Below, piece after piece: positions 23,020 through 34,824 of a stretch of 64,000 nucleotides of DNA. The stretch is from Dryocosmus kuriphilus (Eukaryota > Arthropoda > Insecta > Hymenoptera > Cynipidae). Positions within the stretch are counted from its first letter, which is position 1. Each line of letters starts with the position of its first letter. Both the position numbers and the translations under genes were made by a program. The stretch covers positions 186,126,001-186,190,000 of the forward strand of contig CM076190.1 in assembly GCA_038277395.1 (NCBI GenBank), read 5' to 3'. The notes under the pieces were generated by a model that saw nothing but the letters and a program-made list of their open reading frames with translations, was not told the DNA's origin and searched no databases.

Positions 23020-23970
23020 AAAAATGACAGATAGGCTCCGATTGAGACGGATAGGATTCGAAATCTTATCGTGTTCTATCCGGAAACTTATGCGGTATTT
23101 GTGTCTGATTTCTTATCTGGCTCTATACAGAATATTCTCGGCCCTTCTTTTGTCCTATACGATTTCTTATCCGGTTCTATCTGGTAATTAATCGCTATTT
23201 AAAATATTTCTGTCTGGCTTCTTATCTGGCTCTGCACGGAATATTTTCGGCACCCGCATAACCCGTTCCGGTTTCTTATCCAGTTCTACCTGGAAACTTA
23301 TACGATATTTGTGTCCCTTTTCTTATATGGTTCTATCCGGCAGTTTGTTGGTATTTAAAATTTTTCTATCTGGTTTCTTATCTGGCTCTATGCGGAATAT
23401 TTTCAGTACCCGCATTGCCTTATCCTACCATATACTCGTACTGTGACAGCACCAAAAAAAGGATCGATGAAGATCAAACAGATGTATTAGATACATCTTT
23501 TCATTCTAACTAATAGTGAAAAATTGTGGCTAACTTATAGGCCCGACGATCGACTACTATTGTGAGACAAGAATCCCTGCGCTCCTGGCGGAATTATTCT
23601 GAATTACTGACCAGATAGAAAACCATTTTCAGCCTTTACACTCAGCTTTAGATCCGACAAAGTTCCGGATAGGGCGAGACAAGATTCCGTCGGGCGAATA
23701 ATTCAATCTTATGATTTACATGTCTGCTGTAAAGCCGGATAGAACCAGATAGACAATCATTTTTGGTCTTGTCACTCAATTTTGGTTCCGACAAAGTTCC
23801 AGATAGGACCGGATTAAATACCACTTTTAACTTAGTCAAATATAATTTCGATATGTCATCCCGAATAGAACCCAGATAAGACCGCTATTTTTCCGCGAAA
23901 GATATTACAAACCGAATAAGACCCGGATAGGGCCAGACAAGATCAGACTTTATTTTGTGATCCTGGATTA
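23020..23970 (+). repeat. Tandem GATAGGACC/TATCTGG repeat block with inverted halves
   Basis: The left half (23060-23430) holds two ~180 bp units with TTCTTATCCGGTTCTATC, TATCTGGCTCTA and GGAATATTTTC. The right half (23560-23970) holds ~135 bp units in opposite sense (CCGGATAGAACCAGATAGA, CCGACAAAGTTCC). Inverted arrangement suggests a non-autonomous DNA element with repetitive arms; ends were not fixed. 22571-23020 has nothing recognisable. Confidence 0.6.
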
Positions 23971-24169
23971 TATAAACACAGTTATCTCTACTAGAAATAT
24001 AGCCAATTTAAATAGAAAAAATCAGATTCGTACATTATAGTTATTTTTCAGAAGCCAATTTTTTTCAGAGTCGATACTCGACAGGGCCGAGTTGAACCTT
24101 TTAACACTTCGAGTAGAGTCGAGAATTTATTGATGATCAGGGAATAAAATAAATAAGGAACTTTAAGGA

Positions 24170-25560
24170 ATAAACTAAACTTTATTTCGAAGGATTTTTA
24201 CAAATTTTTTTGATCTCTAGAGATAGTAGATGGAAGTAAAAAATTTCCTAAATTTTTAAAGATCTTAATTTATTTTCAAAGAATTTCACGAGATTTATGA
24301 GATTTTATAGAACCTTCAAGTATTTCAAAATTTTTAGAAGATTTAAAATTTTTCAAGGTGTTACAGAAAATGTCTAAGATTTAAAGTGTTCTTAGAGGAT
24401 TACAAAGGATTTTTGCAAACTTTAATGAATAAATTAAACTTTATTTTAAGAGATTTTTAAAGGCTTGATGTTTTTTAAAATTTTAAGGGACTGTTGAGCG
24501 TTTCCAATATCTTAACTTATTTTAGGGGATTTTGAAAATTTCATGTGATGTGGAAAACTTAAGAACTTTAGAAAAACGTTATTGCATTTTATTTATTTTA
24601 AAAGATACCGAAAGTTTTAAGAGATTTAAAACATATGAAGGAATTTCAAAGTATTTCACAAGAGTTAAGTAATTTCGTAGACCTCAATTGTGATTACATG
24701 ATTACACATGACTTATACTTACTTCAATGAATGTTTACGAACTCCAAAGATTTCAAGGAATTTCAAGGTGTTTCAATAAAGGTCTATAGAACTGTAGAAA
24801 ATACTTAAAATTTTATTTCAATGGATTTCTTCGAATTTTACCAATTTCTCGATATATGAAAAATTGAAAGAAATTTCAAACGATCTTAAAGAATTTAATT
24901 GGCTTTAAAAGGTTCAAAATAATACCTAGGTATCAAAGACATTGCAAGCAAATTATTTTCTAAAGTTCTACAGAAATTCGTTGCATTCCCTTGAAAATTT
25001 TTAAATCTCTTGAAATTCTCTGGAATATCTTAAATTAACTTAAAATGTTAAAAAATTGTTTGAAACTTTTTAAGTTCGTTAATATTTATAACTAAGCATT
25101 TATTTCCTAAAGTTCCCTAAAATTTCGCTAAAATTCCACATAGTTCCTTGAAATATTAAAAAATATTTCAAAATTACATGAAATCCTTGTGAATTCTTAT
25201 AATTCCTTAAAATTGTATGATTATTTCTATAAATTTCGACAATCACAATAGATGTAAACAATTTAAACAAGTTTAAGAGAATTTTGTAAAATATAATTTA
25301 TTTAAAAATAATGGAAAGGTTTTCAAGAGATTTAAACGAATTCAACGTATTTAAAAAAATGTTGGTGGATTTTCAAAGATTTAAAGGAACTTTAAAGGAT
25401 TACATAGGATTTAAAGAATTTTCTAGAACCTCCAAGTATTTGAAAGATTTTAGGGTACTTTAAATGCTAGCGGATTTGATGATATTTTAGAGGATTTCAA
25501 CGGATTTCTAGAATTCAAATATGTCGAGAAATTAAAAACGGCTTAACATATTTCAAGAGA
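24170..25560. repeat. Degenerate AAGGATTTCAAAGAATTT-type repeat field
   Basis: Loose repeats of TTTAAAGGATTTCAAGGAATTT-like words run forward at 24170-24950, in reverse complement (CTTGAAATTCCTTAAAATT-like) at 24960-25240, and forward again at 25260-25560. Similar text recurs at 46130-46440 and 49790-49960. No genes here or in 25560-26190. Confidence 0.6.
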
Positions 25561-26199
25561 TTTCTATGAATTTTATTAAAAATATGAAAAATACTTAATC
25601 TGAATAATAACATTTTCAAAAACTATGCCTGCTAAAAGGAATAAAAATTAATTGCAAAGCTTGTGGCTTATAAATAATAATAGTATTAACTGAAGAGTGT
25701 TTACAGATTGTTAAAGGAAGCTTCTCAATTCAGAAAACAAACTGTCTAAACCTTTTGAGAATTTAAAATGATGTATACAAATTTTTTGAAAATAATGCCA
25801 AGGTAACGCACTCCTTGTGACTGGTAACGTGTCAGAAACTGAATATTAATATGCTGGATGTTAATGGAGCGGCGATTCAAGCCTACAGAATTTATTAATA
25901 AATTAAAAATTTTTTTAATAAAATACAGTTCCGAAAGTTAGAAATTTAAAATCTATAGGTTTTGACGATTTCAGATATCTAACATTTTTCTTAAAATGTT
26001 CAAAATTGGAATAAATATAATGTATCTCATAAACGGAATGAGTTACATCCAAACAGACAACATTTTTGGATTCAACTCCAAAATTATATGGTACATGACT
26101 CACGTTGATAAAATATAATATATAATTAAAAAATAAATGAAATATATAAATAAGAAATGTTAGTAATTTTAATGAATATTGAGGGGCAGTCTGCTCGGT

Positions 26200-26330
26200 G
26201 GGTTCCTGTCACCACTACACAGCACGTCCTGAGGTTGCGGACAGAAGAACGGCCTCTGAGGTTGAACAGCTTCTGAGGTTAACTACGAATACAAGAATAA
26301 CCAGTCGCGGACAGCAATAGGTGGGTTCTA
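26200..26330 (+). repeat. Fragment resembling the R4/Dong-like LINE leader
   Basis: CACGTCCTGAGGTTGCGG followed some 90 bases later by AGTCGCGGACAG resembles GCGTCCTCAGGTTGCGG and TGTCGCGGACAA in the leader at 62655-62740. Similarity is patchy. Confidence 0.4.
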
Positions 26331-26354
26331 TCAAGCCGAGGCGCATCGTGTATA

Positions 26355-27294
26355 CGAGGGCCTTCCCAAAAGAAACCGAACTACTTTTGTACAAAGTTAT
26401 TATTTTGATTTTTCTACAAAAAACATTTAATCTCCTTTAAAGTACTCTCCATTGGAGACAATACACTTATCTAATCTTTTATTCCATTGTTCGAAACATT
26501 TTTTAAATTCCTCTTTTGTGATGCTTGACAGCGCCTCCGTCGCTTTTCCTTCACTTCAGCTACGTCCGCAGAACGCTTTCCTTTCATGTCCCTTTTCATT
26601 CGGGGGAATAAAAAAAGTCACAGGGGGCTAAATCGGGTGAATAGGGTGGGTGAGGAACAATGGCCATGCTATTTTTGGTCAAAAATCGGCGCACAGAAAG
26701 AGCTGTGTGAGCAGGGGCGTTGTCGTGGTGGAAAAACCAGTCCCCCGACTGCCACAAATCAGGTCTTTTCCGTCGCAAACTGTTGCGCAATCTTTTCAAG
26801 ACTTCCAGGTAAAATGCCTGATTCACTTCTTCGATGGTCCTTCGTCGATCTTCCAGGATGATTGCACGAATTTTTTCAACATTTTCGTCGGTTCGGGCCG
26901 TCGAAGGACGTTCAGAGCGAGGTTGATCGTCAATTGACATTTCCCCACTTTTAAAACGAGAAAACCACTCGAACACTTGAGTTTTTCCCATAGCATCATC
27001 CTTGTAGGCCGTTTTTAACATTTGAAGAGTTTCTGTGCCCGTTTTCCCGAGCAGGAAGCAAAACCTCACGTTGGCACGCTGATCAAGAAAATCAACCATC
27101 ACAAAAAACGACGAGCGCGCAAAGCAACAGTCACAAAAAAAATTACACACACCAAATGCAACCTTACACAGTGATAGCAGTTGTCATACTAACTGGTGAA
27201 AAGTTCCTCTACACGCACCTACCGGCAAAAACCCGGTACTACAACAACTCCGCTCCCCACAACATCAGTTCGGTTTCTTTTGGGTAGGCCCTCG
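26355..27294 (-). mobile_element. Internally deleted mariner (irritans-type)
   Basis: Bounded by TIRs CGAGGGCCTTCCCAAAAGAA (26355 on) and its complement ending CTACCCTCG-like at 27294 (TTTTGGGTAGGCCCTCG), about 28 bp with one mismatch, each flanked by TA (26353-26354 and 27295-27296). Length 940 bp against about 1.3 kb expected, because the middle of the gene is gone. Confidence 0.95.
26420..27099 (-). pseudogene. mariner transposase, central deletion
   Basis: Start ATG at 27099 (MVDFLDQRANVRFCFLLGKT), chosen because irritans-type transposases begin this way. The N-terminal DNA-binding part runs through KTQVFEWFSRFKSG and DDQPRSERPSTA to EDRRRTIEEV, then jumps straight to NQAFYLEVLKRLRNS: about 120 residues with the first catalytic Asp (TGDETW block) are missing, in frame. 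The C-terminal part keeps FHHDNAPAHTA (second Asp) and PHPPYSPDLAPCDFF (third Asp), then frameshifts at about 26600; the tail to 26420 is recoverable only in other frames. Cannot be active, but the ends could be moved by an intact relative. Confidence 0.93.
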
Positions 27295-27451
27295 TACACC
27301 TAAAAACACTACCCGAACCAAAATTAAAAATCTTGTAAGGGGAAAATCCTTCTGTCCCATTGGATACCACAGCGATGAGACTGCCCGAAAGGGATATGTG
27401 GAATGATTCGCCTGTAGGGTCAACGTGGTATTGATGCCAGTGTGGCGCACA

Positions 27452-30400
27452 TGATGGTCGGGAAGGCGAAAAAAGTTTGCCTACACTGCCGACAAAAAGT
27501 GCTAGCACAATTTTCTTCTTTTTCAGCTATATTTACAGGAAATCGAATCTGCTCCTTCTTGCAATTTATTGATGCCGAAACGAACTAATGTGTTAACATT
27601 TTTTTTTTTACATATTTGGCTCTATTAAAAACGGGTTTGAAGTCAATTTTTACTAATTAGTACTGACTATCCTTCAAAACAATAGAAAAAAATGTTTAAT
27701 ACGTGTGTATTTGATTATACGATTTTATTTATTGTGAAACTGAATTCATGTTTAAACTGTGTTAATCAGTTGAAACTTCGATATCTACCTCGATACTACA
27801 CGTGTATGAAAAGAATGCAAAGGTAATTTTTTGCAGTTCTGTTGTTGCCATCGATGTAACATTACGATATTCAAACTATTTTTAGTGTTTCTACATGATT
27901 CCTGGAAAATGGCTAGCTGGCATCGTACTTCACTTTTTCCTTAGTCGCCTTGTAGGTACGATCTACTTCAGCTTGTTTATACTTACATAATAAGTTTTGT
28001 TGATAAGTATATTAAAAGTGATTTTGAAAATGCCGAAACTAGCGAGTTATAAGTGCAGTCATGAAGAAAACAGGTAAAAAGTGTGTGGGCCGTGTGGACA
28101 AAAAATCATTGTGGGCAAGAAAAAATTAAATCATTTCAATATCACAGATAATAATTATAAATTAATCAAAGAGTTTGTTGATGATAGTTACGATTTCTCT
28201 AGTGAGAAATATCCTCTAAGCATTTGCTCAAGTTGTCGGAAGACGCGGTCTGAACATAAAAAAGGTGTAGAGAATAGACCAATCCAAAAAATGCCAAATT
28301 ATGCTGACGTTATATTACCGAAAGTGACAAGATCTGAAAGTAGTAGTGTAGACTGCAATCGTTACATTTGTTTGACAGCTCGACGCATGAGCCATTGCAA
28401 AAATCAGTTTGTTGCGGGACAAAAGCAAAATTTAAATAATCATATAGACAAATCAAATGGACTGTTTGCCTCTTCAACTCCAAAAATAGATCAACTTCAA
28501 AACAGTGTTAATAAGCATCACGTGGAAGGAATTGTGAAAAACGTACTTAATTATTATGTGAGAAATGCTTGCAAGAAATAGGTAACAGCCTCAATCATGT
28601 ATGCGTGCCACGAAACCATATTGTCAGACAAAATACTACACATAGCTCCATCAATTTTGCACGAGATATCTGCTAAACAAGACATTCAGGATTCCATACG
28701 ATTGAGTACCGGTGGCCGTCAAAAAAGTATTTGTTTAAAAACAAATAAATCCAAGGATGTAATGTCATTTTCAACGGAAAATCTACATTCTTTTCACGTG
28801 AATACTGTAGTTTCTAACAACCATATGAGAAAAATGACTTCTTTTATACGTAAGACTGCAGGCAGAAAATCTGTACTTGTCAAGTATGAAGAACATATCA
28901 GAGAAAGAACTCATTTATTAGCTCAACCTTATCATGAAGACATATCTGAATTTGAAACAACGCATGGAAGTCACCAAAAAAGGCCTGCGGTTTGGGCTAA
29001 CGTAAATGAATTATTAGAAGAAGTTTTGGAAAAACGTAACTTAATCGGTCATTATGTTGTGAAAGTGATGGCAGATGGTGGGCAAGGCTATTTTAAAGTA
29101 TCCATGTCCATAATTCCTGATTCAGACAATGGTACCGCAGAATATAATTCAGAAAGTTCATCTGTTGAAAATATAATTATCATATTCCTCCGAAAAAAAC
29201 GAAATTAAATCTAGAAAATGAAAAATTAGAATACAAATCAACTAGCATCAAGAAATTAATGATGATTTGTATCTTTACAGATATTAAGGAAACATACAAT
29301 AATATAAAATTATCTTTGATTTAGTGAAATTGAATGAAGATTCTTTTAAGTTTGTTTCTGATTTCAAGATCCTATTGATAATTAATGGCCAAAAAACAGC
29401 CACTTCCATGTTCCTGTGCCCGTATTGATCAATTAGTCTAAAACAGTTGAGAAATGTCCATGAAAAACCTGACTGCCAAATTACAGGTGGCGATGAATCT
29501 AAATCACTAAAAACTTATAGAGATTTAAAACAAGATTACGCAAAGTATGTCTCTCTCTAGGCTAAAACAAGAGGATGTCCAAAGAATTGGATAGTGTAAT
29601 AAATGAGCCAATTTTTCGCGAAGATGATGATGTTAAAGTATTGGAGGAATGCTATGTTTCAGAATTACACTTGCTAGAAGGCTTTGTTAACCACCTTTTT
29701 TGGAACGGATTGTTGCCATTACTAGGTCAAGGAAAAGCACTGATATGGCCTCTGAAATTGAAAATTATTTCGAAAAATTACCGTGGGGAAATCTTTGACG
29801 GAAACGCATGCAGAAAATTACTAAAGGAAGCCTTATGTGATAAAGTGATATATGAAAATGTCGGTCTATTGGCTCTTGTACCATTTATATTTGCTTTTAA
29901 AGCTACGGATAAAATGACGAATTTATGTTTTTCAACAAAATAAGGGGCTCTGTCGATGATCTTGATAAAATAATCGATAACTGCAAAAAGCCTTACAAGA
30001 AACAGAAGTATCAATTACTTTAAAAATACGTGTACTCTTACATCACGTTAAGGAGACTTTGCAGATATTGAAGAATTCAGAGGGTCTTGGAAAGTGGTCA
30101 GAGCAGGCCGGAGAGTCCATACCATACATAGAAAGTTATTGAGCTTTTGGGAAAAATATAAAATGAATTTGATTAGCCATCCTTCTTATTCTCAGAAATT
30201 AAAAGCAGCAACTGTTCAATTTTCGTCATTTCGCACGTAAAAAAATGTTCTTAACAAATTGCATTAATATGCAATATGCATTATATGAAAAATTTTGTGA
30301 AGTTTCGGAGCTTATAAAATTAATAGGTATGATATATTTTTGTACTTTCCAAAAGCTGTCGTAGTTAAGAAAAATTGTTTGAAAAAAATGTTTGACTTCT

Positions 30401-30722
30401 TTAATAAAAAATTCATTTAGGAAAAAATCATATTATCTCTTATTTCTTTCTTATGTTACTTATTTTTTGCTGATTTGTTCATAATGTGAGCGAATCGTAA
30501 TTGTTTATTAGTCAAAAGGAACTCTGAATCTGTTTTCAGTAGGTCCAAATATGTACAAATAAATTTCTGATAAATTATTTGATTTCAGCATCAATAAATT
30601 GCAAGAAGGAGCAGATTCGATTTTCGGACGACGATTTCCTGTAAATATAAGTGAAAAAGAAGAAAAATGTGCTAGCAGTTTTTGTCGGCAGTGTAGGCAA
30701 ACTTTTTTTGCCTTCCCGACCA
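27452..30722 (+). mobile_element. TE with ~130 bp inverted ends and zinc-binding gene
   Basis: 27452-27582 and 30586-30722 are inverted copies: the right copy reads CATCAATAAATTGCAAGAAG, GGAGCAGATTCGATTT, TTTTTGTCGGCAGTGTAGGC and AAAC, and the left copy is its complement. The right copy has an extra 11 bases (TCGGACGACGA). Outer limits are uncertain: homology fades at CCTTCCCGACCA on both sides, and the mariner ends 157 bp to the left. A single decayed gene lies between. Confidence 0.6.
28030..30240 (+). pseudogene. Second zinc-binding multi-copy TE gene
   Basis: Starts at ATG 28030 (MPKLASYKCSHEENR), followed by an in-frame TAA at 28075, then VCGPCGQKIIVGKKKLNHF with CxxC and a later ICSSCRKTR. 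Frame 28597-29208 has DKILHIAPSILHEISA, FSTENLHSFHVNT, RKTAGRKSVLVKYEEH, RPAVWANVNELLEE and VKVMADGGQGYFKVSMS. Beyond it, in broken frames: FKFVSDFKILLIINGQKT with a following CPY, then 29575-29943 with SELHLLEGFVNHLFWNG, LIWPLKLKIISKNYRGE and NACRKLLKEA, and finally GLGKWSEQAGESI near 30090 and FWEKYKMNL. I know this family as multi-copy ORFs in insects and other invertebrates; role unproven, transposase inferred. At least three stops and several frameshifts. Confidence 0.75.
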
Positions 30723-30921
30723 CCGTGCGTACTGCTTTGCAGGTGGACGTTAGGATACGAGGATGAAACCGTAATGTGTCTGACAAGTCGGCACGGTCCC
30801 TGTCAAAGTCGGAAAGCTCATACTTAGACCGTGGGACGTATGGGGGTTATCACTCCTGGGACGGTGGACTCACCTGCGATCGGAGCAGGATCTCTAACGT
30901 GCGGCCCTTCTTAAAACTATC

Positions 30922-32262
30922 ATGGCTAACTTCCAAAAACAAACAAATACAACAAAACATCTTAAGGCGGGAACTCTGAACGCGCATAGTCTAAATACTG
31001 GCGGATTTAGCGAACTCATTGAGATAGCAAAGAGATACGATGTTGATATAGTAGCACTTCAAGAAACTTGCTGGCCGGGCGAGTACGCATCAATCTCTAA
31101 GGATAACTACACTTTTCACTATGGGGGAGTTGAGGGGCGCAAATTGGGGACCGGGTTTCTTATTAATAAACGAATTTCGTAAGCGATTATCGATATACAA
31201 TTCATTAACGACCTGTTATCATATATTATACTAAAGGGTAATTTATGCAAACAGGTGCTAATTAACGTGCACTGTCCTACCGAGAACAAAGACGAAGATA
31301 CTAAAGATCTTTTTTACGAAACAATCGAATAACTTTTTGACAAGTTCTCGAAGTTTGACGCAAAAATAGAATTGGGAGACTAACGCGAAAATTGGAAAAG
31401 AACCGATGTATAGGTCTACAATAGGGTCAGAAAGCGTGCATGACGTGAGTAATAATAATGGGACTAGAGTAATAAACTTTGCAGCTTCAAAGAACCTGGT
31501 TGTCAAAAGCACATATTTCAAGCATAAAAATATACATAAGGCCACCTGGATATCACCAGATGGTATCACTCATAATCAGATTGATCACGTTTTAATTGGC
31601 AGAAGACGGCATACAAACATTCTCGATGTAAGATCGGACAGGGGAGCGGACTTAAGTTCAGACCACTTTCTCGCGATAGTGAAACTAAGATCTAGACGAG
31701 CGTTAAGTAAGAAAACATGACCCCCAGAGCCAACAGTCCATTTCAATATAGATAAGCTTAAAATACCAACAAAAACATTCAATTATCAAGCAACGATTTG
31801 TAATAGTTTTGATACTCTTCAAAAACAGAGAGACGATAGCCGTAATTGTGAGTAGGACCCGAAAACCCTGTGGGTCAATATGAAGGAGGCGATAAAGACA
31901 GCCGCGAAAAATACTATTGGTTCAAAGAAAGTAACCAAAAGCAAACCGTGGTTCGACGAAGAGTGCAAACTATGGTTTGAAAAGCAAACAGAGGCCAAAC
32001 AAATTCGTTTAAAAAATAAGTGCGATCAAACGCATAAGAAGTATTTCGAGATTACTAAAAGTACAAACAGGTTTTACAGAACCAAGAAAAAGTAGTGGGA
32101 AAAGAATAAAATACTAGCAACACAAGCGCATAATAAAGAAAATAATCCGCTTGAGATGAACAGGGGAATCAATTTTATAAGGAAAGGCTTTCAAAGTAGA
32201 AAGGAAGTAATAAGGGACGAAAGCATCTGGAAGCGCAATGTAGGAGATTCATTACGACCTTT
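30922..32262 (+). pseudogene. RTE apurinic-like endonuclease and linker
   Basis: MANFQKQTNTTKHLKAGTLN opens the endonuclease. Present blocks: NAHSLNTGGFSELIEIAKRY, DIVALQETCWPGEY (catalytic Glu in QE), VLINVHCPTENKDE, KIELGD followed by a stop (LGDFN motif broken at 31381), VVKSTYFKHKNIHKATWISP, DHVLIGRRRH and LSSDHFLAIVKLRS (Asp-His at the active-site end). The linker continues with MKEAIKTAAKNTIGSKKV, SKPWFDEECK and GFQSRKEVIRDES. Stops at about 31180, 31331, 31381 and 31718 and shifts make it non-functional. This is the family often annotated in insects as endonuclease-reverse transcriptase. Confidence 0.85.
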
Positions 32263-33722
32263 TTGACGTGTAGAAGAGTCTTTCGACTGACGTGGCGGTT
32301 GGGGCCTAAAATGATAGCCTGGCTATATACCATGGTCCTCAAACCGAGACTTCTGTACGCAGCAGTGGTTTGGTGGCCACGAGTAAAGCTCAAAACGACG
32401 CGGGAAAGACTGCAACGATTACAAACGCTAACGTTCAGGGCGATAACCGAGGCAATGGGGACGACGTCGACAGCGGCGCTGCCCTACTTGCTCTGCGAGG
32501 AACCACTGCACATTGTGATAACGGCTGGGGCGGCTCGAGCGATGAGCTGCCTAGTCAGTGCAAAAAGATAGACTCGCGGGACTAGACATACAAGGTTCCA
32601 AGAGGATATCAGCGCAATATCATTTCTTAGGAATGAGGTATGATAAAATAACAATACGCTTCATTTCACTAAAGCCTTCCGAGTTCTTATTCCAAGTAGG
32701 AACGAATGGCAGGTAGAGAGTAACCCACTCCTCCAGGGGGATATCTGGTATACAGACGGATCCAAGGAGAAGGGGGAAGCAGGAGCAGGAATATATGAGA
32801 GCGCTAGAAGAAAAGGGATGGAAATTCCACTTGGACAGCATGCCACCGTCTTTCAGGCGGAGGTCTCAGCTGTACTTCAATGCGCTGAAGCACTCATAGA
32901 AGAAAACGAGGCCGGCCGATAGATCACAATCTGCTCGGACAGCCAGGCAACGTTAACTGCAGTTGAAAAACCAGATATAACATCAGAACTGGGTTGTGAA
33001 TGCAAAAGAGCATTAAATCAGCTAGCAGAGAAAAACAAAGTAACACTCATGTGGGTCCCTGGTCACAAAGGGATCAACGGAAATGAGAAGGCGGACCAGT
33101 TGGCAAAGAATGGTGCAGCTAAAAGGTACGTTGGCCCGGAATCAGTACTGGGACTAGCGTCGTGCTGCATGGGGTTGGCCATTCAATACTGGATCCGAAA
33201 TAGACACCGGAAACACTGGGAACAGAGGAAGGGATGTAGGCACGCTAAGGCCATCCTGAGCTATGAGTACAGGATAGACAGGGCCACAGAAATTCTGAAG
33301 ATACCCAAGAAAGACACAGGGACTATGGTACACATGCTAACAGGGCATAACTATATGAACTATCACAAGCACAAGATGGGACTCAGTCCCACAGCAGAGT
33401 GCAGAAAGTGCGGTCGGGATGAGAAGTCGTCCCTACATGCATTCTGCCAATGTCCAGCACTTGCCGGGCTTCGGAAACAAGTCCTTGGGGATCATTTCAT
33501 GGAACCCGGGGACATTACAACGCTAAAAGTGGGCGACATGCTAAACTTCATCAAGAGGTCTGGGATGGTTCATTAATAGCAGAAATATAATGGAAAGGCC
33601 CAATGAACCTAGTCTGAGCGCCAGGGGGAGGGGTTTTAGTCGGTAAGAATCCGACACTACCCCAACTGGGGTGTCTTATGCAAAATTTCCCCTCCTCCAA
33701 CCACCAAAAAAAATAAATAAAA
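32263..33722 (+). pseudogene. Nested 5'-truncated LINE: RT tail, RNase H, zinc knuckle
   Basis: The fragment starts inside the polymerase thumb (RLGPKMIAWLYTMVLKPRLL, YAAVVWWPRVKLKTTRERLQ, EEPLHIVI). RNase H follows with all acidic residues: IWYTDGSKEKGEAGAG, VFQAEVSAVLQCAEAL, ICSDSQATLTAV, and GNEKADQLAKNGA; one TAG lies at about 32921. The last frame (33049-33576) ends with RKCGRDEKSSLHAFCQC, a CCHC motif. It ends in an AAAATAAATAAAAA tail at 33709-33722, after which RTE sequence resumes. RNase H places it with I-group LINEs; the exact clade is not decided. Confidence 0.85.
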
Positions 33723-34450
33723 ATGAGGGACGTGGGATGTTAATCTCGGTGAAATCCACACTGCTGATCTACTAATTGATGAGCCTACAGATAAAGAAAT
33801 AGAAACGGCCATAAAGAAGTTGAAAAATAACAAAGCCGCGGGCATTGACGACCTACCGTCAGAACTGATAAGACATGGGGGCCCTCGCCTCACAAGGCAA
33901 ATTTGTAAATTAATACGCGCAATCTGGAAAACAGAACGCATACTGGAGGAATGGTGATATATGATGAATAATGATACCTCTATTATTATACCCATTTTTT
34001 AAAAAGGCGATAAAACGAACTGTAACAATTATTGGGGAATTACACATGTGCCTTCGTGCTATAAGATCCTGTTCAATGTAATCTTAAGTAGACTAACCCC
34101 TTTTACTGAGGAAATCATTGGGGAATACCAGTGTATGTTCCGCCGAAACCGGTCTACAAGCGATCAAATTTTTACATTTGGAGAACTGTTAGAAAAGAAA
34201 TGGAGATTCAATGAAGCAATACATCAGCTATTTATCGACTTCAAGACAACCTACGACTCTATTATACGTGCACGAATGTAGTGGATTCTAGAGTTCTTGG
34301 GTGTACCCAGGAAATTGGTTAGACTTATCGAAGTTTGCTTAAGCGGCAGTAGAGGTAGAATACGCGTAAACGGAAGTTTATCTGAAGAGTTTTTGATCCG
34401 CGATGGCCTGAAACATGGCGATGCGCTTTCGTGCATTCTTTTCAGCTTAA
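33723..34450 (+). pseudogene. RTE reverse transcriptase, continued
   Basis: Resumes the RTE with TADLLIDEPTDKEIETAIKK, LKNNKAAGIDDLPSELIRHG, TSIIIPIFKKGDKTNCNNYW, PSCYKILFNVILSRLTPF, EEIIGEYQCMFRRNRSTSDQ and HQLFIDFKTTYDS, where Asp and Phe of the first catalytic block (FIDF) are kept, then a TAG at 34279 and LGVPRKLVRLIEVCLSG, IRDGLKHGDALSCILF. The YADD block is absent: sequence diverges after about 34450. Several stops and frameshifts. Confidence 0.85.
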
Positions 34451-34624
34451 AGTGTGAGTTTTCCACCTTCAAGACTTTCGCTCGCCGCGTACGAACATCG
34501 GTGGTATGTACAGAAGGAGCAGAAGTGGATGATGTACATATATGTTTCAGTTGCTTTGGGATTGGTTTCTCTACTAAAGAAACCATGATCGAAGCTTCCG
34601 AAGCCTACAACTTCTCTCATAAAA

Positions 34625-34627
<3 letters not shown>

Positions 34628-34657
<30 letters not shown>
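34628..34657. repeat. (TAA)n microsatellite
   Basis: About ten TAA triplets, directly beside the splice donor of the signal-peptide exon on the other strand. Confidence 0.95.
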
Positions 34658-34658
<1 letters not shown>

Positions 34659-34665
34659 TACTTAC

Positions 34666-34726
34666 CAATCGAATTAAGGACGACTGCTGCAACTAAAACC
34701 AGAGTACCAGTAGAAATCACTTTCAT
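34666..34726 (-). CDS. Signal-peptide first exon of a candidate secreted protein
   Basis: Minus strand: ATG at 34726 opens 20 codons, MKVISTGTLVLVAAVVLNSI, plus one base (G), then GTAAGT, a consensus splice donor. A short basic start (Lys2), a hydrophobic core (LVLVAAVV) and a polar end make a textbook signal peptide; a phase-1 intron directly after it is common in secreted-protein genes. A TATATATA lies 91 bases upstream of the ATG. No TE relation is seen. The next exon must lie at lower coordinates; the only candidate found with an acceptor of the same phase is 19469-18865. Without a transcript the joining is inference; a chance ORF with a good donor is the alternative. Confidence 0.55.
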
Positions 34727-34816
34727 TTTCAGTAATAAACAGAAGAAATTGATGTGAAGAAAATTTTTTGAAAGACTTAACTGAATGAATAGCAATTACC
34801 TTACAAAGTATTTCAG

Positions 34817-34824
34817 TATATATA
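34817..34824 (-). promoter_or_regulatory. Candidate TATA box
   Basis: TATATATA on the minus strand, flanked by CAG and CTG. An arthropod-style initiator TCAGT lies at 34784-34780, about 42 bases downstream, somewhat longer than the usual 30. The 34727-34783 stretch would be the 5' UTR of the signal-peptide exon. Common in AT-rich DNA, so modest support. Confidence 0.35.

Larger units (their letters stand above)
30740..34450 (+). mobile_element. RTE-clade LINE split by a nested LINE
   Basis: Leader (30740-30921), endonuclease (30922-31720), linker (31880-32262) and polymerase (33723-34450) are collinear with RTE elements of insects. A 1.46 kb fragment of a different LINE sits between 32263 and 33722. 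A (TAA)n run at 34628-34657 follows, but 34450-34628 does not match RTE polymerase, so the 3' end is unclear. Confidence 0.8.
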
